NCBI GenBank assembly: GCA_944323745.1 | Contig: CALUTQ010000002.1 | Span: forward strand, 310,001-374,000 | DNA length: 64,000 nt | Direction of reading: 5' to 3' | DNA from: Candidatus Avelusimicrobium pullarium | Lineage (GTDB): Bacteria > Elusimicrobiota > Elusimicrobia > Elusimicrobiales > Elusimicrobiaceae | The notes under the pieces: model-generated | Database searches by the model: none | Told to the model about the DNA's origin: nothing | Seen by the model: the letters and a program-made list of their open reading frames with translations, nothing else | Shown here: positions 57,292 to 64,000 of the stretch, piece by piece | Layout: each line of letters starts with the position of its first letter | Position numbering within the stretch: the stretch's first letter is position 1 | Translations under genes and position numbers: made by a program

Positions 57292-57930
57292 ATGCTATAC
57301 AAAAAAATCATTATCTTCTTTGCCGGCCTTTTCTTTTGCGGCTTCGGCACCGCCATTTCCACCCAAGCGGGGCTGGGCACTTCGCCCATATCCAGCCTGC
57401 CTTACGTGCTAACGTTTATTACGCACCTGTCTTTCGGTACGACTACGTTTATTGTCAATATGTTTTTTATTCTGACACAGGTTTTGCTGTTGAAAAAAGA
57501 TTTTAAAAAAACCCAATACCTGCAAATTTTAGTAACGCTTTGCTTCGGCTTTTTTATTGATTTGGGTATGTATTTGGCCGCCCCGTTTAAAATGGACATT
57601 TACGGCGGGCAGCTGTTAATGCTTATCATCGGCTCGGCTATTTTGGCCTTTGGCATTACGCTGGAAGTAATTGCCAACGTAATGTATGTGCCCGGGGAAG
57701 GCGTCGTCAAAGCCATTGCCCAAAAGACACAGCATAAATTCGGCAACGTCAAAGTGCTTTTTGACGCTTCCCATTGTGTGCTGGCCTTGTCTATCAGTTT
57801 GCTTATTCTGCACGCCGTGCACGGCCTGCGCGAAGGGACGATGCTCTCTATGCTGCTGGTGGGAAACCTGGTCATTGTATACGGCAAAATATGGAACAAA
57901 CTGGCCGGGCGCTTTCACCTTAAAGTTTAG
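57292..57930 (+). CDS. YczE/DUF6198-like membrane protein
   Basis: 212 aa with about five membrane helices. It opens FAGLFFCGFGTAISTQAGLGTSPISSLPYV, a pattern of the YczE/YitT-like family, and has FGITLEVIANVMYVPGEGVVKAIAQ. The function of this family is not established. SD AAAGGAAA. Its stop overlaps the convergent radA stop by 4 bp. A palindrome (GGCCGGC/GCCGGCC) and ACGGCAGCTGCCGT lie in the gap after the MATE gene. Confidence 0.78.
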   Translation: MLYKKIIIFFAGLFFCGFGTAISTQAGLGTSPISSLPYVLTFITHLSFGTTTFIVNMFFILTQVLLLKKDFKKTQYLQILVTLCFGFFIDLGMYLAAPFKMDIYGGQLLMLIIGSAILAFGITLEVIANVMYVPGEGVVKAIAQKTQHKFGNVKVLFDASHCVLALSISLLILHAVHGLREGTMLSMLLVGNLVIVYGKIWNKLAGRFHLKV

Positions 57931-59291
57931 CGCAGTTTGAGGGCCAGTTCGTTTATTTCGGTAATTTCCTGCAAGGAAAGTGAGGTCAGTTTTTTCTTTT
58001 CTTCTTTGGACAGCGGGGCACAAAACGCCTTGGTAAAGCCCAAACGCTGGGCTTCTTCCAGCCGTCGGTCCATCATCGGCACTTTGGCAATTTGGCCCAA
58101 AATGCCCACTTCGGCCAAGAACATCCAATCGTGCGGTACCGGCACGTCTTTTACCGAGCTGATTACCGCCGCGCAGACGGCTAAGTCCAAAGCGGGGTCT
58201 TTCAGCTTTACGCCGCCGGCAATACTGACGTAAATGTCTTTATTGTCCAGCGAGAGCCCCACGTGCTTTTCCAGCGCGGCAAAAAGCATTAAACAACGGT
58301 TTAAATCTACCCCCGTGGCAATACGCCGCGGATAGGGATAATGCGTCGGGCTGGCCAGAGCCTGCACTTCGGTTAAAATAGGGCGGGAGCCTTCCAGCGC
58401 CAGTGTATAGGCGCGGCCTTTTAAAGCACTGCGGGCGGAGGTTTGGGCAAAATATTCGCCGGCGTTTTCCACCCCTTCCAAACCGTGGCCCGTCATTTTA
58501 AACAGGCCGATTTCCTGCGTAGAACCGAAACGGTTTTTATGCGGGCGCAAAAGGCGCAGCACATTATCTTTTTCCGTGTCAAAATACAGCACGCAGTCCA
58601 CCATATGCTCCAAAATTTTCGGCCCGGCCAATTCGCCGTCTTTGGTTACGTGCCCCAGCACAAAGGTAATAATGCCTTTGGGCTTGCACAAGCGCACCAG
58701 CTCGGCGGCGCATTCGCGCACTTGGCCAATGGTGCCGGCGGAGGAGGTAAACTCGGGGTGATAGACGGTTTGAATAGAGTCCAGCACTAGCACATCGGGG
58801 TTTACGTTTTCCACCGATTCTATAATGTTTTGGATATTAGTTTCGCAATGCAAAAAGATGTTGGGGTTATTTACGCCCAAGCGCCGGGCACGGCCGGAAA
58901 TTTGGCTGATGCTCTCTTCGCCGGAGATATAAAGCACTTTTAAGTGTTTGGCCAAAGCGTCTGCCACTTGCAGCATAAGCGTGCTTTTGCCGATGCCGGG
59001 TGCGCCGGCCAAAAGCGTAATTTGCCCTTTGACCAGCCCGCCGCCAAGCAGGCGGTCAAACTCGCCGATGTGGGTGGGGATGCGGTCTTCTTTTACGGCG
59101 CGGCTGTCGGAAAGCTTTACGATTTCAGATGAAAAATCGGTAAACGAGCGGGTACGTTTTTCTTTTTTGCTTTCCTGCTGTTTTACTTCCTCGGCCAAGG
59201 TATTCCACTCCCCGCATTCGGGGCATTGCCCCGACCATTTGGGCGACTCATAACCGCATTTCTGGCACACAAACACCGTTTTAAATTTCAT
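57927..59291 (-). CDS. radA: DNA repair protein RadA
   Basis: 454 aa. Zinc finger CQKCGYESPKWSGQCPECGEW, Walker A GAPGIGKST, the RadA motif LRPHKNRFGSTQEIG, and a Lon-protease-like C-terminal domain (DIYVSIAGGVKLKDPALDLAV). It is a RecA-like branch-migration ATPase. The ATG at 59291 has AGGGGT upstream; the upstream in-frame GTG was not used. Last gene of the mla-alr-dnaB run. Confidence 0.96.
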   Translation of the reverse strand: MKFKTVFVCQKCGYESPKWSGQCPECGEWNTLAEEVKQQESKKEKRTRSFTDFSSEIVKLSDSRAVKEDRIPTHIGEFDRLLGGGLVKGQITLLAGAPGIGKSTLMLQVADALAKHLKVLYISGEESISQISGRARRLGVNNPNIFLHCETNIQNIIESVENVNPDVLVLDSIQTVYHPEFTSSAGTIGQVRECAAELVRLCKPKGIITFVLGHVTKDGELAGPKILEHMVDCVLYFDTEKDNVLRLLRPHKNRFGSTQEIGLFKMTGHGLEGVENAGEYFAQTSARSALKGRAYTLALEGSRPILTEVQALASPTHYPYPRRIATGVDLNRCLMLFAALEKHVGLSLDNKDIYVSIAGGVKLKDPALDLAVCAAVISSVKDVPVPHDWMFLAEVGILGQIAKVPMMDRRLEEAQRLGFTKAFCAPLSKEEKKKLTSLSLQEITEINELALKLR

Positions 59292-59299
59292 AGCCACCC

Positions 59300-60568
59300 C
59301 TAACGGGCCATTGTAGCCAGGCCGAAGAACGAAGAAATATCCTGGTCGTTAAACGAGATATTGGCCTTGACGTTGAAATAGTTGGTTTCCATCACGTCGC
59401 GCATCCAGGCGCCGACGGAGAAATACTTGCTCACGCGGTAATCCACCCCGTAAGACAAATTGGGTTTATTAAACAAGCGTCCGTTGATGGTGCGGTCGCG
59501 GCCCCAGTCGGTAAATTCCACACCGGCCGTAAAGCGCTGCAAGAACTCGTGGTTATAGAAGGGCTTCACTTCCATTGCCACGCCGCCGGCGCCGCGTATC
59601 ATACCGGCAGAGAGGTTGGCCCATTTATTATACAGGCCAAAGCGCAAATCCAGTTTGTTGCGTTCCACATAGTCGCCGTCGCCCAAGGTGTCGTCTTCAT
59701 TGCCGATGTTGGCTATGCCGGCGCGGTAATAGGTGTAGCCGCTGGACGGAAAGATTTCCAGCGCCAAGTCGCTGGTGGCCACGCCCGGGCCGGTGGCATA
59801 GAAAAAGTCATAGTCCCAATACACGCGGAAGCGGCTCATCTTGCCCACAAAAGATTTTACTTCCGTCATCGTTTGCTTCAGTTCGCCCACGCTTTGTTTT
59901 ACTTGGTCTTTCATTTCCGTATCTTTAATCAGCGTGCCCAGCACCCCGTCCTGATTGGTTATGCTGTCCATAATGCCGTTTAATTTATTGGTAATGTCTT
60001 CCAAATTTTTCATAGACGTAGTCACGTACGGGCGCATAGTGGCCACCAGCTGATTGACGTTGGCGGAAAGCTGGCGGATATCGCGCATAGCGTCGTTGAG
60101 CTGGGCGCCAAACTGCCCTTGGTTATGAATGCTGTCCACCAACTCTTTTACACTGGCCATTGTTTCGGCAATTTGCTCGTCCATCGGTTTTTCGTCCACG
60201 CCGCGCACATAAGAGCCTGCTTGCAAAACGCCCAAGGCTTCTTCCCCTTGGGTTACTTTAATGTACTTGGTGCCGATAATACCCGTCATCACGACGGCAA
60301 ATTTGGCGCCTTTATATATGGGCACATCTTCGTGGATAGCCGCCACCACAATGACTTTTTGGTTTTCAATCTTAATGTCCTTTACCTTGCCCACTTCCAC
60401 GCCGGACAATTTGACGGCCGCTTTAACCGGCAGGCCGGAAACGTCTGCAAATTCCACATTCAAATCATAACTGCGCGTGATGGAAAAGCCGCCCAAAAAA
60501 TATAAAGACAGCCCCAGGACTATCAGCCCCAAAACGGTAAATATGCCAAGTTTAGTTTCCGGTTTCAT
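59300..60568 (-). CDS. mlaD: MlaD-like MCE protein with C-terminal beta-barrel-like region
   Basis: 422 aa. One N-terminal helix (GIFTVLGLIVLGLSLYFLGG) is followed by an MCE domain at ~35-125 (VKLSGVEVGKVKDIKI, VVAAIHEDVPIYKGAKFAVV, GIIGTKYIKVTQG). Helical coiled parts cover 130-240. The last ~180 residues resemble a small outer-membrane barrel: alternating strands with aromatics (YWDYDFFYATGP, LDLRFGLYNKWANLSAG, MEVKPFYNHEFLQRFTAGVEF, YFNVKANISF). Standard MlaD ends soon after MCE. It should carry lipids between membranes with MlaE/F. Confidence 0.85.
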   Translation of the reverse strand: MKPETKLGIFTVLGLIVLGLSLYFLGGFSITRSYDLNVEFADVSGLPVKAAVKLSGVEVGKVKDIKIENQKVIVVAAIHEDVPIYKGAKFAVVMTGIIGTKYIKVTQGEEALGVLQAGSYVRGVDEKPMDEQIAETMASVKELVDSIHNQGQFGAQLNDAMRDIRQLSANVNQLVATMRPYVTTSMKNLEDITNKLNGIMDSITNQDGVLGTLIKDTEMKDQVKQSVGELKQTMTEVKSFVGKMSRFRVYWDYDFFYATGPGVATSDLALEIFPSSGYTYYRAGIANIGNEDDTLGDGDYVERNKLDLRFGLYNKWANLSAGMIRGAGGVAMEVKPFYNHEFLQRFTAGVEFTDWGRDRTINGRLFNKPNLSYGVDYRVSKYFSVGAWMRDVMETNYFNVKANISFNDQDISSFFGLATMAR

Positions 60569-60654
60569 AATTTTATTCTACCTTAAATAGATTTTAAAAA
60601 CTTTATTCCTTTTTTTGCGGGCTTTGCACCGCGTACAAACCGCCGCGGCGGGTT

Positions 60655-61419
60655 TTATTCCCGCATCAGTTTCATTTGTATCGGCCCGTGGCTGGAGCCG
60701 TCCACAAACTGGCGCACGTAGGGGTTATCCGTTTTGCGCAATTCCTCCGGCGTGCCGTACATCAAAATTTCTCCTTCATACAAAAAAGCAATGTAGTCCG
60801 ATATTTTAAAAGCCGAATGCATATCGTGCGTAATGACCACGGAAGTAACGCCTATTTTCTTTTTCATTTCCAAAATCAAATCGCTGATAATATCGGACAT
60901 AATGGGGTCTAAACCGGTTGTGGGCTCATCATACAAAATACACTTGGGGCTGATGGCCAGCACGCGTGCCAAGCTGACGCGTTTACGCATACCGCCGGAA
61001 AGTTCCGACGGGTTAAGTTTGGCCACTTCCGGCTTTAGGCCCACCATAGCCAGTTTTTCTTTCACCACCGCGGCATATTGGCTTGGGGGCACGTCGGTCA
61101 AATACGAAAGGCCAAAAGCCACGTTTTCCCCCACGGTCATAGAGTCAAACAACGCCCCTTCCTGAAACAAATACCCGAAATGGCGCCGCACGGCCGCCAG
61201 CCGGAACGGGTCTTTAATGCGGGTAATGTCTTTGCCTTTTACGATGATTTCCCCGCCGTCGGGGTCCAGCAGGCGCATCATACACTTAATCAGCGTGCTT
61301 TTGCCCGAGCCCGAGCCGCCCAAAATAGAGGTTACTTTGCCGTCCTCTATATTCAGGTTGACGTCTTTAAGCACGTGATGTGCGCCAAAACTTTTTTTGA
61401 GATGTTTTATTTCTATCAT
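60655..61419 (-). CDS. mlaF: ABC ATPase of MCE lipid transporter
   Basis: 254 aa. Walker A GGSGSGKSTLI, Q-loop, signature LSGGMRKRVSLARV and Walker B KCILYDEPTTGLDP. MlaF-typical LMYGTPEELRKTDNPYVRQFVDG near the end. It powers lipid movement with MlaE. The start is directly after the mlaE stop. An 86-bp gap follows before mlaD. Confidence 0.95.
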   Translation of the reverse strand: MIEIKHLKKSFGAHHVLKDVNLNIEDGKVTSILGGSGSGKSTLIKCMMRLLDPDGGEIIVKGKDITRIKDPFRLAAVRRHFGYLFQEGALFDSMTVGENVAFGLSYLTDVPPSQYAAVVKEKLAMVGLKPEVAKLNPSELSGGMRKRVSLARVLAISPKCILYDEPTTGLDPIMSDIISDLILEMKKKIGVTSVVITHDMHSAFKISDYIAFLYEGEILMYGTPEELRKTDNPYVRQFVDGSSHGPIQMKLMRE

Positions 61420-62196
61420 TTAAATTCCAAAAGCCGTCAAAATGGCGGTCAGGAAATAATCCAGCACCAAAATCATCACTATGCACGTGACCACCGCTCC
61501 GGTGGTAGACTTACCCACCCCTTCTGCCCCTCCGCGTGTGCTTATGCCCTTATAGCAGCACACGGTGGCCACCAAAAAGGCAAAAATGAAGGACTTAATA
61601 AAACCGTGCATAAAGTCGGACACGCCCATAAAGGCCGTAATATCGGTGGAGTACACTTCCCCCGGTACGCCCAAAGCATATACCGCCACCAAATAACCGC
61701 CGATAACACCAAATAAATTGGAAAAAATAGTTAAAATAGGCATCGTCAGCAGAAAGGCAAACAAACGGGGAATGACCAAATACTGCGTCGGATTCGTGCC
61801 CAGCGTGTGCAGCGCGTCCAGCTGCTCGGTAACGGCCATTGTGCCGATATGCGCCGTTACGGCCGCGCCGGCCCGTCCGGCCACCACCACGCCCGTCAGC
61901 ACGGGGCCCAACTCACGAATGAGGGAAAAAGAAACAATGGTGCCCACGTAAATCGGGTCGCCAAAAATACTGTTAATGGTATTGCCCGCCTGCAAGGCAA
62001 GCACCATACCGGTAAACAAACTGGTCAGCGCCGTAACGCCAAAGGACTCCACCCCGATCGTCACGCTTTGCTGTACAAACTGTTTAAATTCAAAGCGCGA
62101 ACGCACCAGCCAAAACCCCACCGAGCGCACCATATTGGCCGCCCCGCCGGTCTGGGTCATCCAGTTCATCATATATTTACCGATTAGCGTAAACAT
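61420..62196 (-). CDS. mlaE: MCE transporter permease MlaE
   Basis: 258 aa with five or six membrane helices. Marks are FGVTALTSLFTGMVLALQAG, SLIRELGPVLTGVVVAGRAGAAVTAHIGTM, EQLDALHTLGTNPTQYLVIPR, and CYKGISTRGGAEGVGKSTTGAVV, the MlaE family signature. It forms the inner-membrane channel with MlaF and MCE proteins. It follows alr without a gap. No MlaA, B or C homologue is seen. Confidence 0.94.
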   Translation of the reverse strand: MFTLIGKYMMNWMTQTGGAANMVRSVGFWLVRSRFEFKQFVQQSVTIGVESFGVTALTSLFTGMVLALQAGNTINSIFGDPIYVGTIVSFSLIRELGPVLTGVVVAGRAGAAVTAHIGTMAVTEQLDALHTLGTNPTQYLVIPRLFAFLLTMPILTIFSNLFGVIGGYLVAVYALGVPGEVYSTDITAFMGVSDFMHGFIKSFIFAFLVATVCCYKGISTRGGAEGVGKSTTGAVVTCIVMILVLDYFLTAILTAFGI

Positions 62197-63303
62197 TTAT
62201 TCTTTGTAAAACCTCGGCACACGCGGCATAAGCAGTGTGGTCAGTTCATAATCTATGGTGCCGGCTTTGTCTGCCAGTTCTTTGGCGCGTATTTCCTGCC
62301 CGCCCTGCCGGCCGATAAGCACCACTTCATCGCCTACGCGCGCATCGGGCACGGCGGAAATATCCACCATACTCATATCCATTGTAATATTGCCTAAAAT
62401 GCGGCAGCGTATGCCCTTTATCAACACTTCGGCTTTGTTGGAAAGACTGCGCAGATAGCCGTCGCCGTATCCTACGGGGATAGTGGCCACCTTCATCGCG
62501 CAAGGTGCAATAAAACTGCGGTTGTAGCTAATGCTGGCGCCGGCGGCTACGTCTTTGGCAAACACAATGCGGCTTTTAAAAGAGAGCACGGGTTCGTAGC
62601 CTTCCGAAAGGCCGAATGCAGAATGCCCCGCGCGCACCATATCGCAATAGCTGTCGGGCCGCAGTTCAATAGCCGGCGATGCGGCCATATGGCAAATTTG
62701 CACCGGTATTTTGTGCAGGCGCACATTGGTCATCGTATCGCGGAAATAGCCGATTTGTTCTTCGGTATAAGCCGGGTCGCTGTCCACGCTGGAAAGGTGC
62801 GTAAACAAGCCTTCCAAAATTACGTTTTCGTCGCCGTTTAATTCGTGGATAATGTGCATTACGCCGCCGCGGCGCGTGCCGATGCGGCCCATTCCGCTGT
62901 CCTGCTTAACGTGGCAGCGGGCTTTTTTGCCCAGTTTGCGCGCAATTTGTTTAATGGCTTTGGCCGCTTCCAAACTGGCCACGGCTACCGACAAATCATA
63001 GTTAATGGCATATTCAAACGCTTCAAACGGATAAATACTGCCCAGCACCAAAATAGGCAACTTTACCCCCGCCTGACGCAGCAAAATGCCTTCTTCCACC
63101 GACGCGGCGCCAAAGAATTGACACAAGCCGTGCTTTTGGGCATACAGGCCCAGCTGTTCGGCCCCGTGCCCATAGGCATTGGCTTTCAGCACGCCTAAAA
63201 TCTTTACCTCAGGCCCTACTTTGGCGCGTATTTTTTGCAAATTGCGCCCGTAGGCCCCCAAATCAACGTCTGCCCACGTGGGGCGTAAAAAAGGAATGTT
63301 CAC
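62197..63303 (-). CDS. alr: Alanine racemase
   Basis: 368 aa. PLP lysine in LGVLKANAYGHG, CHVKQDSGMGRIGTR, and the catalytic Tyr region (ASISYNRSFIA). VATIPVGYGDGYLRSLSN and GNITMDMSMVDIS complete the family marks. It makes D-alanine for peptidoglycan. The start is GTG at 63303 with GGAG five bases upstream. It starts 2 bp after dnaB. Confidence 0.94.
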   Translation of the reverse strand: MNIPFLRPTWADVDLGAYGRNLQKIRAKVGPEVKILGVLKANAYGHGAEQLGLYAQKHGLCQFFGAASVEEGILLRQAGVKLPILVLGSIYPFEAFEYAINYDLSVAVASLEAAKAIKQIARKLGKKARCHVKQDSGMGRIGTRRGGVMHIIHELNGDENVILEGLFTHLSSVDSDPAYTEEQIGYFRDTMTNVRLHKIPVQICHMAASPAIELRPDSYCDMVRAGHSAFGLSEGYEPVLSFKSRIVFAKDVAAGASISYNRSFIAPCAMKVATIPVGYGDGYLRSLSNKAEVLIKGIRCRILGNITMDMSMVDISAVPDARVGDEVVLIGRQGGQEIRAKELADKAGTIDYELTTLLMPRVPRFYKE

Positions 63304-63305
63304 AA

Positions 63306-64000
63306 TTACTCCGGCAAAATCATTACGCCTTCTTCCGCAGGCCCCATTCCCCCTTGCTGCTCCTCGGGAACAGGGTTGGTGAAAAGCGTATATTCGCTAA
63401 AGAAATTCAGGTTAATATCCCCCACCGGCCCGTTGCGCTGTTTGGCAATAATCAGCGTCGCTTTGCGTTTCAGGCTTTCGTCGTCGCGTTTGTAATACCC
63501 GTCGCGATGGATGAGGGCCACCAAATCGGCGTCCTGTTCAATGGAGCCCGATTCGCGCAAGTCCGAAAGCTGGGGTTTGTTGTCGGCGCGGCTTTTGTCT
63601 TCATTTTTACGGCTTAACTGGGAAAGCGCCAGCACCGGCACGTTTAAGTTGCGGGCCAGTTCTTTAAGCATACGGGAAATTTCAGACACTTCCTGCTGGC
63701 GGCTTTCGGCCCGGCCCGAAGAACGAATTAACTGCAAATAGTCTATAATAATCAACCCCAGCGTTTTGCCCTGTTTGGCCAGTTCGTTGGCCAAGCGGCG
63801 CGAGCGCATACGAATTTCGGTAATGGTAATGCCGGGGGTGTCGTCAATAAACAGCGGTGCGTCGGCCAGTTTGGCCAGCTCGCTGGTAAGCACGGGCCAT
63901 TTTTCCCGCGGGAAAAAGCCGTTTCTTACCATATGCACCTCGGCCATAGCGGCCGAGCAGAGCATACGTTCAAAAATGGAGTGTTTGCCCATTTCCAAAG
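63306..64000 (-). CDS. dnaB: Replicative DNA helicase DnaB, C-terminal part
   Basis: The C-terminal ~231 residues are inside the window; the rest continues past the right edge. Seen motifs are Walker B GLIIIDYLQLI, RQQEVSEISRMLKELARNLNVPVLALSQLSR, LSDLRESGSIEQDADLVALIHR, and LIIAKQRNGPVGDINL. It unwinds the replication fork. It is the upstream end of the dnaB-alr-mla-radA run. The N-terminal domain and Walker A cannot be checked. Confidence 0.93.
   Translation of the reverse strand, partial: LEMGKHSIFERMLCSAAMAEVHMVRNGFFPREKWPVLTSELAKLADAPLFIDDTPGITITEIRMRSRRLANELAKQGKTLGLIIIDYLQLIRSSGRAESRQQEVSEISRMLKELARNLNVPVLALSQLSRKNEDKSRADNKPQLSDLRESGSIEQDADLVALIHRDGYYKRDDESLKRKATLIIAKQRNGPVGDINLNFFSEYTLFTNPVPEEQQGGMGPAEEGVMILPE

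Overview
The window most resembles a chromosome segment of a Gram-negative bacterium of the Elusimicrobiota, probably a gut Elusimicrobium relative. This is an inference from gene content and recollection of that lineage. It has a dense type IV pilus/pseudopilus locus and twelve separate prepilin-like genes. It also has an outer-membrane programme (Kdo synthesis, LptA/B/C, an Mla-like MCE transporter) and a complete N-acetylglucosamine uptake and catabolism operon, which suits a host-associated sugar forager.

Layout. (1) 1-7,470, minus strand: the head and packaging half of a short-tailed phage or prophage, in the order TerS, TerL, portal, Bbp19-like, scaffold, major capsid, Bbp16-like cement. 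Two near-identical consensus promoters (7441-7469 and 5176-5204) drive it. Position 1-593 has no convincing gene. (2) 7,645-22,475, minus: a 15-kb pilus operon. Read in transcription order it encodes a TPR/OmpA-like envelope protein with NPYAT repeats, a PilM-PilN fusion, PilO, PilP, secretin, PilB, PilC, six minor-pilin-like proteins and a secreted zinc protease. (3) 22,625-27,333, minus: a large O-antigen-ligase-like protein with C-terminal TPRs, and a DUF885 protein whose metal site appears lost. (4) 27,505-29,187, plus: tRNA-Lys(CUU), tRNA-Leu(UAG) and trigger factor. (5) 29,201-32,305: a pilin whose start lies in a 19-bp inverted repeat, a cytosolic MgtE_N/CBS protein, and an AlbA_2 (Schlafen-type) protein overlapping another pilin. 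(6) 32,354-37,410, plus: kdsA, a 55-aa membrane protein, kdsD, lptC, lptA, lptB, cysE. (7) 37,424-38,854, minus: three tandem pilins. (8) 39,011-40,864: guaC and a SlyD-like FKBP. (9) 40,892-48,597, minus: a 1,793-aa multi-PAS/GAF protein with no visible output domain, a Cys-rich lipoprotein and nadB. (10) 48,695-49,023, plus: a self-contained unit for a 33-residue peptide with promoter, strong RBS, 3' hairpin and terminator. (11) 49,081-55,780: another pilin, then EIIA-HPr-EI fusion, nagE, nagB, nagA. (12) 55,789-57,930, plus: a MATE exporter and a YczE-like membrane protein. (13) 57,927-64,000, minus: dnaB (cut by the window edge), alr, mlaE, mlaF, mlaD with a long C-terminal beta-rich region, and radA.

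How the genes fit together. The pilus locus supplies a nearly complete assembly machine (secretin, alignment complex, platform, extension ATPase, minor pilins). No retraction ATPase or prepilin peptidase is in the window. The scattered single pilins could be alternative subunits of this machine. The LPS and Mla-like genes build and maintain an asymmetric outer membrane. The nag operon takes up GlcNAc by a dedicated phosphorelay and converts it to fructose-6-phosphate. All functions are predicted from sequence patterns read by eye; no database search was possible.
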